Below are positions 10,759 to 19,774 of a DNA stretch of 23,443 nt, piece by piece (the stretch's first letter is position 1; every line of letters begins with the position of its first letter). Both the position numbers and the translations under genes were made by a program. Under the pieces are notes generated by a model. The model did no database searches and had not been told where the DNA came from. It saw nothing but the letters and a program-made list of their open reading frames with translations. The stretch comes from Schoenoplectus triqueter (lineage: Eukaryota > Streptophyta > Magnoliopsida > Poales > Cyperaceae): assembly GCA_964058805.1 (NCBI GenBank), contig CAXKVV010002028.1:1-23443 (forward strand), read 5' to 3'.

Positions 10759-11060
10759 CTATGGTGCTTTGCAAAGCACAAAGGCGCTGTATGTTTTGCG
10801 CTCTATTTTTAATTTCAAGTCAGAAATGACCGATCTGAACCGTTCAATATAATCTTCATATCAAAAATCTATTAGTAAATCAAAATTTTCTATCCCTTTA
10901 AATAAATAGCAAAATAAATTCCAAAAAATATAAAATTTAATTACCAAGTATATTTTGATATGAGGATCATATTTAACGGTTTGGATCGTTCATTTGAATT
11001 TTAAAACATGTGATATAAGCGTGAAGTACGAAGTATTTTGTGCTTTATAAATCACATTAG
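10759..11060. mobile_element. Foldback element with GCAAAGCAC termini, copy 2 (decayed)
   Basis: The left arm repeats copy 1 (CTATGGTGCTTTGCAAAGCA, GCGCTCTATTTTTAATTTCA, and so on). It contains a perfect 16-bp palindrome GTGCTTTGCAAAGCAC at 10764-10779. The right arm is recognisable (GGTTTGGATCGTTCA, TTTTGTGCTTTATAAATCAC) but diverged, so the right border is approximate. The head-to-tail order with copy 1 is separated by only 21 bp. Confidence 0.7.
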
Positions 11061-11066
11061 CACACA

Positions 11067-11089
11067 TCTCTCTCTCTATATATATATAT
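11067..11089. repeat. Short (TC)n(TA)n microsatellite
   Basis: CTCTCTCTCTATATATATAT closely resembles the larger CT-TA tract at 10289-10339. The two tracts bracket the pair of GCAAAGCAC foldbacks. Confidence 0.85.
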
Positions 11090-11421
11090 TAGCACAAATT
11101 AGATATTAAATTAATTAGATTTATAATGTACACTAAAAATCTAATTAGAAATATATACTGAGAACTTTTCAAATATGTATCTGGATAAAATCGAATAATA
11201 TCAGATTGAATACCTTTAAATAATGTCGGATATTGATGGATAATAGTTAAATAGTCGGATATGAATAGATAATAGCCAAAACGTATATGTATCCATTAAA
11301 TATTTTTTAATACGATACGGATATCTTTATATACGAATATATATCGAATAATTTTTATTATCTTTTGAATCGAACCGCAGATAAAATTAAATATTTTACT
11401 ACCTATTTACACCCGATCAAC

Positions 11422-11636
11422 AGGTCATGCATTCTTCTCTTTGTTAACTTTGTGTGTTTTTTTTATAAAATTTATTGCTTTCGTTTGATTTTTCGTTGAT
11501 CCGCAAAATTAGTTTCATATGATACAAGTCTATTCTCTCAGTCAAGTCATGGGATTCTTCTCTTTCCACGTCTTGTTTCTCTTCATAGAATTACTTTAGT
11601 TTGATTTTGTCGTATATTTGCGTAATAAGTTTCTCT
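11422..11636. repeat. Diverged direct duplication, period about 122 bp
   Basis: CAGGTCATGCATTCTTCTCTTT, followed by TTTCGTTTGATTTTTCGTTGA and AATTAGTTT (from 11421), is echoed from 11543 as CAAGTCATGGGATTCTTCTC, TTAGTTTGATTTTGTCGTA and AATAAGTTT. The copies are clearly related but well diverged, which indicates an old tandem duplication. Confidence 0.55.
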
Positions 11637-11639
11637 GTT

Positions 11640-13400
11640 GTAATGTATTTATAATTTATTTATAAGGGTCATGGAATCGTCTAAAATATTTTTAATATTT
11701 ATCAAAAATAAAATCAAATATTGTAAAATGATTTATGTAATCTGCGTTCCTTGAACAATTTCAATTCGATTCCACAGTAAAATTTAATTAATCCTTGATG
11801 TATTATATATAATAGTGGATATAATTCTTGCTTCAGATTTTGAACATCAATCATTTAAATTTTATAATTGTCCATAAAGATCTCATTCGAATTTCAAACT
11901 CACAACCTCCCACATAGAGATGTTGTCTTTTATCATTTAATTAAAAACTGATTCTTTCAAATGTTTATATATGTAACATACTTGTTGTATATAACATCGA
12001 CTACGAAAAGTTCTGCACAAATAAACTATGTTTTCAATCCTAGAAAGTATGTAACGATGAAATTAATGAATAAGCCAATTTCATCACTTGAAAAAAAATC
12101 AGTTTTTTTTTCTCCTCTATCAATTACCTTTTTCTACTGTCATGAAATAAGGAATTAACCCTTGCCGTTGATGGAATAAAGGAGACACCACATGTAAAAT
12201 GTCTCAGTTTGATTGCAAAAATTTCAATCTAATTTTAATTTTCACTTATTCTTAATAATTAAAATAAATTTCATTCTTGTTCAACCATTGTTTGTAGACA
12301 GTTCCATTATTATATATTCTACCATTGTACTTTTCCCAGCAACACCTTAATGTATTATATAAATTTTCATATTACTCAATTTTGAGGGTTTAACTCTCAA
12401 TTTTCTATAAAACTAGCATAGAATCCATCTGCTGCGGACCCTCTTAATTTTAAAAATATTTATATCTAGCATTAATTTTATTTATAATCATTGTCTAAAT
12501 TAATCACATAAACTCTTAAAATTTTAAATAAATTAGTTTATTATTTATTAAAAGGTAATATACAAAATATATTAAATTTTTTGAGTGAGTTCGTAAAATG
12601 TGTAGTTTTTTCTTGCAATAAAATTTAATAATAGTTAATATTCAATTATTTAATATACTTCTTTTTATAAATAATTATATTTAATATTAGTTTTATTATA
12701 ATAAATAATATATTTTACTTAGATATAATTTATATATAAATCAACTACAAAGGCTATTAAAATTTTAAATAAAATTTAATTCATTATTTAATAAAAGATA
12801 ATGTATAAAATATAATAAATTTTTCTAAATAAAATTGTACAATACGTAGTTTTTTATAATAAAACTTAATAAAGGTTGATGTTTAATTTATTAGGTATAC
12901 AACTTTTTTTTAGATCTATTAATGAATTGGTAAAAACATAGTAAATGAAATAAAGAGAGAAAATGAATTTGATTGAAATTTTAAAAAATATTTTTATAAA
13001 ATCAATCAATATAAATGATAAATTGAATAAAAATATTTTAATTATTATACATTATCTTAATAACGTTAATGAACATCTCTAATACATACACTTTTTATAA
13101 ATATAAAAAAGAAATTTCCATATTACCAAAGTCGGTCTAGCCATGTGCACTGGGCTGGACCTACTTTGAGGCTAACTAATCCGAGGAGCATAGTTTTGAA
13201 TTATCTTTTCATATATGCATAAGGAAGAGAAAAACTTTCGCCGTACAGAAAAAGTACACCGTCGACAATTGTACACTTCTAGTCCCGGCTCACAAGTCAC
13301 AACTAGTGCATCGATCTTAAAATACTTTTTAACAAGAACAAACAGCAGATTTCCTTTTCTCTGTTGAACAAATGAATCCCTAAGCTCTCCTAAAATAAAT
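11640..13400. other. AT-rich spacer, no gene seen
   Basis: Except for the 241-bp duplication, nothing is recognisable. Short open frames have no family resemblance. Confidence 0.5.
12475..12900. repeat. Diverged direct duplication, period about 241 bp
   Basis: The block around ATTTTAAATAAATTAGTTTA at 12521, with ATATACAAAATATATTAAAT and GTGTAGTTTTTT, recurs around 12762 as ATTTTAAATAAAATTTAATT, TGTATAAAATATAATAAAT and CGTAGTTTTTTATAATAAAA. Order and spacing are kept. It is an old AT-rich duplication without coding potential. Confidence 0.6.
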
Positions 13401-13861
13401 GGAGGATTTTTTACTTAAACAGTCCAAAAATAAATTTTAACTACAGAAACGGTCTAAGAGCAAATTTATTTTCACAAACGGCCTAACAAAGATCGTAAGT
13501 TCAACTCACGCCCTTAAAACGCTATTTTCTTTGCCCGCCCGCTGCCCAAACAAAAGAGAGCAAAATGACCCAAAGGACGTGAGTTGAACTCACGCCCTTT
13601 AAGTTCACATATCGCATTTATATCAATTTTTTTCACTTTCGGTGGTTTTGAAAGATAATAACCAGAGCACATCAATATCTAAAGGACGTGAGTTGAACTC
13701 ACGTCCTTTGTGTCTTTGGGTAGTGTTCAGGCAGGTAAAATGGAGATTTAAGGGCGTGAGTTCAACTGACGCCCTTAGTTAGACCGTTTGTGAAAATAAC
13801 TTGCCTCTAAAATCGATTCTGTAGATAACATTAATTACTAGATTTTTAAGTAAAAACTCCC
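13401..13861. mobile_element. Foldback element with four internal GTGAGTT-AACTCAC palindromes
   Basis: The left arm GGAGGATTTTTTACTTAAAC, through ACAGAAACGGTCTAAGAGCA and TTTTCACAAACGGCCTAA, pairs with the right arm TTAGTTAGACCGTTTGTGAA, ATTCTGTAGATAACAT and TTTTTAAGTAAAAACTCCC. Inside lie four palindromic blocks at about 13492-13515, 13572-13600, 13681-13709 and 13749-13777. The third is a perfect 29-mer: 14-bp half AAAGGACGTGAGTT, a central G, then its complement. The others are GGGCG/GGACG variants. No coding frame is evident. It ends about 90 bp upstream of the G-box of the WRKY gene. Class unknown. Confidence 0.75.
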
Positions 13862-13952
13862 AAATGACTGTCAAACTGGTGAGAGGCTGAATCTTGATTT
13901 AATATAGATCCAAATTCAACGCCGTATACGGGAGGACTCTTCCGTACCGGCC

Positions 13953-13967
13953 CCACGTGGTTTGACC
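13953..13967 (+). promoter_or_regulatory. G-box (CCACGTGG) next to a W-box (TTGACC)
   Basis: CCACGTGG at 13953-13960 is followed after one base by TTGACC at 13962-13967, about 480 bp upstream of the WRKY start codon. A G-box recruits bZIP/bHLH factors and a W-box recruits WRKY factors, so hormone/stress control with WRKY auto- or cross-regulation is an inference. Close spacing of both full motifs in otherwise AT-rich DNA makes a chance match less likely. Confidence 0.5.
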
Positions 13968-14445
13968 AACACATAGCCATCAGTATCACTGTTCGAAAAA
14001 TAATTATGTTTGTTTTATTGTCACCTAATTAAACTAATCTTTACTGTTGTACTGTGTATATATTATCTTTCTCTATTTTATATAAGATATTGATATACTA
14101 TCTTATCGGAGTTAGTTTAAAAAAAGCAATTAATTCTTTAGTTTAGTTTCAGGTTTGGTTACCGAGTGGAGGAGTCCCCGTAGTGAAAGAAGGTTCCAAC
14201 AGCCTCTACGCGTCTATTGCGACTTGCGAGCACCGAGAAAACCGAAATAAAAAAATAAAAAAAACAAAAGATAAATCATGAAATGAAATGAGAAGTGTAT
14301 TAATAAACCAGACCAATTGAGTCAAACTCTGAGTCTTATATCTTGCAGAGGAAGCAAAAGAGGCGTAGCAGAGGAGGGGGAAGAAAGAGTGAGAGAGAGA
14401 ACAAGAGAGGGAGAAAGAGCAGATCCGATAGAAAGCGCATCTCTG

Positions 14446-17400
14446 ATGGGGGAGATGGATCAGCTCTTTCAGGAATCCGACGTGGCGGACAGCTACTGGA
14501 GGGATGTAGACGAGTTCGAGTGGAGCCAGCTGATTGAATCCGATCCTCTTCCAGCGTACCAGTACCACCTCATGGAGTCCAGTGAATCAGCTGTGGTGAA
14601 AATGGCGGAGCCAGCTATGACCCCGTCAGCTGTGGGGTCCGACTGCAGTGAAGAACACCGAGAGCATTCTGACACAAAGCTATCGGATCAAACAGAGTGA
14701 GTACAAGCTAGCTTCTAGATAAATACTTCGTCTGAGCTCTTGCAATGGCGAAGTAGCAACTTTTGGCTGTGCTTCTCATTATTAATTAAATGGACTAGAA
14801 TTTGGTACAATTTGCATGATATTAATTATGAGATGATAGTATGATATAGTTTTCTTTAACTTCTAAATGATGAGTCTCTGTGTTTGAGATTTGTCAATTG
14901 TGAACTTGAGCTGACACCACTTGGCTTATTCAACTGTTTCTTAGGGACAATAGTGCAATTTCCATTGACTTGCATTTTGAAGTTTAAAGAAAAGGGAAAG
15001 AATCACTTGACAATGGTTATTTTGATAATCTTGACAATGATTTTTTAAATAAATATAAAAAATCATAAAAATAGAAAACACTTTTTAGATATGTTTTTTA
15101 TTTATAGATTAATAGTGATTAAAATTTTATATAATTTCATTATCATTTTTATCAAAGATTATTAAATTAAAACCGTTGCAAATTGCATAATATTTTGATA
15201 TTTTTTGATGAATTACTAAATAATAATAAAATTATATGAAATTTTAATCACCATTAATTTATAAATAGAAAAATATGTTTATAAGATTTTTCTATTATAT
15301 TTTTTTCATATTTATTTAATAATTCATTGTCAAAATTATCAAAAACCCATTGTGTTCCCTTTCCTTAAAAAAATGATGATTATGTTTTTGACTTTTCTGT
15401 ATGTGAGAGTAATCTAAGACATTACCTGTATTTATGGTGTTTGGAATTGTGTTCATGTACAGGGGAAAGAAGAGGAAGAAAGGTGAGAAGAGAAGACGTG
15501 AAGAGAGGTTTGCTTTCATGACGAAAAGCGAGATAGATTATCTAGAAGATGGCTATAGATGGAGAAAATATGGCCAGAAATCTGTCAAGAACAGCCCATT
15601 TCCAAGGTTCTCTTCCTCTCTCTTTCTCGAAAGCTGTTTTCCATGTCCGTCTCTGTCTCTCTCTGATAGATGTGTACACGCACAATGATACACACGGTTC
15701 TTCATGCTTCCATTTTTCTTTTCATTGGCTAAATTTAAGAAAAATAGATTCCCAATTTGGATGAACGGCAACGAAGGATTGGAAATGAAGCAGGCAGCAG
15801 AAATTAATTAACTCGTAAAAAATTTTCAGATCAGATCTTAGTATCTTACTAAAAGTACTTTCTGATACCTCTTTAGCTTTACACTATCTTCTTAGTAGTT
15901 CCAGATTAGTACAGCCGGATGCGCATCTAACCAAATAAACACCGTGATGTTTTAACAAGTATGAAATAAATCATGAATTTAATAATGAGTATTAATTAAT
16001 TAAATTTTAATAATAGATATGATAACATATTTGTTTTATTGGTGCATTTAACTGACGTGTTTTAAACACACGTCACTTACACGCTGTTATATCTATTATT
16101 AAAATTTTAATTAATTAATATTTATTTATTATTAAATCTGTAATTTTATACTTGTTTAAAAAAATCACGGAAATAAACACTTTAGCTAGCCAGTACATCA
16201 CAGTATTATAGGTTATAGATGTTACACCATATATAGATAACGGGAACAAATTATATATTTTTTATAATTTTTTTTACTATTTTTTGGATAGTTAGAAAAT
16301 TAATTCTTTGGATTGCTCATAATAATTAAATCAAATGATTTTCTAGCTATTTAAAGAATAGTAAAAAAAATCTAAAAAATAGAAAATTTGATCCCAACTA
16401 GATATTTTTATATGAAAAATATTTTGAACCGTTCGGATCGACCCTTTAGACTTCGAGAATGAAGAACCGGTCCATAGCACGGAGTTGATCCGTGATATGC
16501 ATAACATCATAGCCCAATTATGATATGAAAAATCTTTTGAGATATTTAAATTCAAATTTCGAACACGGAATTTTAAATTTTGAATCGTAAACATTTCGGC
16601 TCGAAATGCTTATAAAATCATTATAGCCAGTTCACATATATATATATATATATAGTAGAACTGGAGAAAATATCTTATTTCCTTATTTCCTTTTATCGTA
16701 TTTATGGCAACTTCTAACATTTGTCTGTTTTACACTAATCTCTAGCGGAAGAGAATATAAATGACCTCAGAAAAGGAAGTGTGAACGAACTTTATAGTGG
16801 TAATAAAAAAATATTCCTCAATCTCAATCACTCATGAACATTAGCTTTCATCATTATATGGTGACAAAATAGTTCCAATCCATGTAGACGGTCACATATA
16901 CCGTTTAGTAGACAAAGGGGATAACAAATAAGTAAGAACGACTTCAATTTGTACCTTTTTAAGTAAAAAAAGTGCCTGGCTATGTTCCGCTTTGATGCTT
17001 CATGCCTATATATGTGGATTAAGTCTACATATATTTTGGGAATTGGGAGAGTTCTCAAGTCTTTGAAATTAATTTTGGTTTTAAATGTTATTTCAATCGT
17101 CGGATCACTATCGAGATTGAAACAAAATATAAAAATAAAAATGAGTTTCATCAAGATTGATGAATAGATGTTGATATGACGGTTAAAATAACTCTTGGAA
17201 TCAAAATTGATCCCAAAAACTTGAGAACTCCCCGGTTCCTATATTTTATAGCAGACAGCTGGTGGCAATAGCATATATGCTATATAATTGCTGCCTTATA
17301 TAATAGCATTTAGCAACTCTGGAGTTGCTCTTTTCTGGAAATTAATTTGTTGTTATTAGAGATTATTATTGTATTAATTTGTGCTTAATTTATTAAATAA

Positions 17401-17767
17401 TTTGAATGAAAAAAATAGGAGTTACTACAAATGTACGAACAGCAAATGCACAGTGAAGAAGAGGGTCGAGCGCTGCGCAGATAATCCCTCAATTGTGATA
17501 ACAACATATGAAGGGCGGCACTGCCACCATACACCCGTCACTCCTCGTAACAACCAATACATGAAAAATGCAACTACATTTACTATTGAACATGCTACAC
17601 AGGCTACACCGGCTCAAACCGACTGGCAAGCAATTCACCAAGGATTTTACCATGCTCAACAACCCTATATCAATATCGGAAGGGAAATTGGAGGTGGAGT
17701 AGGAAGTTCGGATGATAAAGCCGCTGTCTTGGATAATATCGTCTTTACCGGCTTACCGCCTGCTTAG
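14446..17767 (+). CDS. WRKY transcription factor, group IIc (WRKY57-like), 3 exons, 247 aa
   Basis: Nuclear DNA-binding factor that recognises W-boxes. Exons are 14446-14696, 15463-15606 and 17419-17767, with GT-AG borders (donors GTGAGT and GTTCTC, acceptors ACAG and ATAG) and matching phases. They total 744 bp with TAG. The N-terminal 83 residues are acidic and Ser/Glu-rich. A basic stretch [14 protein letters not shown] (86-99) is a likely nuclear signal. The WRKY domain starts LEDGYRW and holds [12 protein letters not shown] (117-128). The zinc finger is C137-x4-C142-x23-H166-x1-H168, the C2H2 pattern of group II. The second intron splits the Arg codon of the PR motif (R132), the usual site in this group. 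The neighbourhood of the finger ([23 protein letters not shown]) is closest to WRKY57 from memory. The ATG at 14446 is the first usable one; upstream codons in frame lack ATG. Confidence 0.93.
15011..15352. mobile_element. Foldback MITE in WRKY intron 1
   Basis: The left end CAATGGTTATTTTGATAATC, continuing TTGACAATGA, pairs with the right end TCATTGTCAAAATTATCAAA, continuing AACCCATTG. The arms continue inward (AAATAAATAT, TTTATAGATTAATAGTGATT and TATATAATTTCAT with complements) to a loop near 15180. It spans most of the 766-bp intron and leaves the splice sites clear. No target duplication was identified with confidence. Confidence 0.75.
15942..16170. mobile_element. Mutator-like MITE in WRKY intron 2, 9-bp target duplication
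   Basis: Termini CCGTGATGTTTTAACAAGTAT and ATACTTGTTTAAAAAAATCACGG are near-perfect inverted repeats. The arms extend inward through AATTAATTAAATTTTAATAA and TAGATATGATAACA with their complements. A central GACGTGTTTTAAACACACGTC stretch forms a second hairpin. The 9-mer AAATAAACA flanks the element at 15933-15941 and 16171-16179. A 9-bp duplication with long inverted repeats suggests a Mutator-like family. It is 229 bp long with no coding capacity. Confidence 0.85.
16240..16526. mobile_element. Decayed foldback in WRKY intron 2, related to the GCAAAGCAC family
   Basis: The inner arms near 16243-16300 (AAATTATATATTTTTTATAA, TTTACTATTTTTTGGATAG) pair with 16345-16400 (CTATTTAAAGAATAGTAAAA, TCTAAAAAATAGAAAATTTG). 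The right flank, read on the minus strand, has GGGTCGATCCGAACGGTTCA followed by TTTTTCATATAAAAAT. This matches the arm of the 10346 element (GGATCGATCCGAACCGTTCA, TTTTCATATCAAAA). The outer left arm is poorly preserved, so the borders are approximate. Confidence 0.5.
16632..16655. repeat. (TA)n microsatellite in WRKY intron 2
   Basis: About 10 TA units lie between TTCACA and GTAGAACTGG. Confidence 0.85.
17045..17233. mobile_element. Foldback MITE with GGGAGTTCTCAAG ends in WRKY intron 2
   Basis: The left end GGGAGAGTTCTCAAGTCTTT pairs with the right end AAACTTGAGAACTCCCC. The arms continue through AAATTAATTTTGGTT and GTTATTTCAATCGTCGGATC with complements ATCAAAATTGATCCC and ATATGACGGTTAAAATAAC. 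Open frames on both strands here are by-products of the hairpin. It ends about 185 bp before the exon 3 acceptor. Confidence 0.7.
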
Positions 17768-19560
17768 ACAAATTAACATGCATTTACTATATATAATGTA
17801 GTGTTTTTCTTTTGTTTTGTGTGTGTGTGTGTGTGTGTGGTGGGTACAGGATGCATATGAAGTTTCTTCGATATATGTGTGTACTGTAGATAGCTCATTG
17901 ATATGGGAAGACATTCAGTGCTCCACACCTCCTGTTTAATTTATCCACCAGCGTGAGCATGATGGGGCCATCTTATAAATTGTACGGACACGCACACTAC
18001 TAATTCAGAAGACTGAATTCTGGACATCATTTAACTAATAATATATCAATTATAAATTGTTTTGTTTTGTTATTCAAGATATCTTAAATTAAAAAGGGGA
18101 GAGGATGAAAACAAACTTTTACCTATGTATTTTTTGCGTAGAGCAAACCTAATAGGCTAAAACCAAACAATATTTTTCGGCCAGAGTTTTGAAAAAAAGT
18201 TTCCCGTTTTAATTAACTCTTTATTCGACCCTTTTATTATTGAAAGCGATTCTTGAATTTCGAGAATTTTCTAAAAAAATATATATTATCATTCAGAACA
18301 AATTATGGCTCCATGTATAACACACAAGTAAGTCTGGGACCGGACACTGTGTGAATTGTGAAACCCCAACTCCAGTCTCATCATGACCGACTTGTTTTTT
18401 ATCCGTCGTGCAACGCATTTATGGCATTAATAACCAGTGTTTCAGATTTTTTTTCTTCCCTCTCTTCTCGAATAGGGCCGATGCACAGTCGAGCGCGTTC
18501 TTTCCTACAAGTTGCAATTTTTTATTTTATTTTTCTGCCAGGAGGAGCAATGGTTACCATTCGCGTGAATACTTGGGAGTAAGAATCTGCCTGCTCAATT
18601 CCACAGTGAAAAATATCTTGAAAAGTGCGTGCACGAATCTCAAAAATATTAAATTAACTTACGTCGTCTGATCTTGACGATCGTTTTTTTTTATGAGCAA
18701 CAAATCTCGTTCCGGATGCTGAATAGGTTCAAGTTTATTTGCTATTTGTATATCAGAAACTTCTGTTGGGACCCGGTTTATGGACTAAATTGATAAACCA
18801 GTACTGGAAGTTGCTCGTGGTTCAGGCGTGATGAAACATCCTATAAATAATAAACATTAAGATGGTAAATGGATGGACACAGCAATTCATACAAAAAAAT
18901 TAGGCTGACGATAATTCAAGACTAAAGATAATTGACATACAAAATCTAAGAGCAAACATGCAGCTACTTCTCTGAAAATTGGTGACAGATAACTAAACCT
19001 ATTTTAGATGTTAAGTTTTGAACGCCAGAATCAAACGAGAAGCTCAAATGGTCAAATGATGAACTATGAGCAATGATAAACTATGCTCCCAAGTTTAAAT
19101 CCCAATAGATAACATGGTTCAGGAATCAGGATAAAACTGAACCATATATTAAATAACCACTAATGAGTCCTCTCCATCACCAAAAAGAAAAACACTTTAT
19201 AATTTCAATATAGAAAGCATATACATGCACGTAATAAAAAAAAAATACAGTTTATACAGGTACTGGAATAGCTATAAATATAGTTCACTACTGCGTGACT
19301 AAATAAAAAAGACAGCTTAAAATGACAAGCCAGATTCAAACATGATTAGAAGGCGATGAAAAAGAACAAGGAAAACAGAACCAAACAAGTTACCCTTTAT
19401 TTCCATCTTTACACGTCTAACTCTGCCATTAATACACATAAAAATTTACTCCATAATATTATGAAAAAGCAAAACCCTGGAATCATAACATCAAATCCAA
19501 AGGTTCTAAAACTAGGAAAATCACAACAATTGATCGTGCAAACTCCTGGTTCGCAATAAA
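17768..19560. other. Spacer between two convergent genes, no gene seen
   Basis: The left part should hold the WRKY 3' UTR; no canonical AATAAA was found near it. Overlapping open frames around 18358-18671 lack recognisable domains and splice structure. The rest is A/T-rich unique sequence. Confidence 0.5.
17818..17840 (+). repeat. (TG)n microsatellite in the presumed WRKY 3' UTR
   Basis: About 10-11 TG units, 50 bp after the stop codon of the WRKY gene, so probably transcribed. Confidence 0.9.
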
Positions 19561-19621
19561 CATCGTCTGCAATTCAAAATGTAACACCAGCAATGTTCAT
19601 CGAGGATGCATCGATACAAAC

Positions 19622-19627
19622 TTTATT
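19622..19627 (-). terminator. Candidate poly(A) signal AATAAA of the zinc finger gene
   Basis: TTTATT on the plus strand is AATAAA on the minus strand, about 150 bases beyond the stop codon at 19775. Distance and orientation fit a plant 3' UTR, but the hexamer is common in AT-rich DNA. Confidence 0.4.
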
Positions 19628-19774
19628 TGCGGGCTGAAATAGGATCAGAACCATTGTTTGCAATCTTCTTAGTTGGCAAAAGAAAACCACTAATTGCACT
19701 TCACACTTTCCAATGACTATAAAAACCTGCATAACCACAACTGAAATTTACCAATTACAGAGTCACTGACAAAC

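Noticed and set aside
14206..14568. Minus-strand open frame of 120 codons over the WRKY first exon
   Set aside because: Antisense shadow of the WRKY exon and its purine-rich leader; Ser/Phe-rich with no domain.
16828..17167. Open frames on both strands in WRKY intron 2
   Set aside because: They overlap the GGGAGTTCTCAAG foldback; open frames on both strands are expected from AT-rich inverted repeats.
18358..18671. Two overlapping plus-strand open frames downstream of the WRKY gene
   Set aside because: No recognisable domain, frames overlap each other and there is no supporting splice or promoter context.
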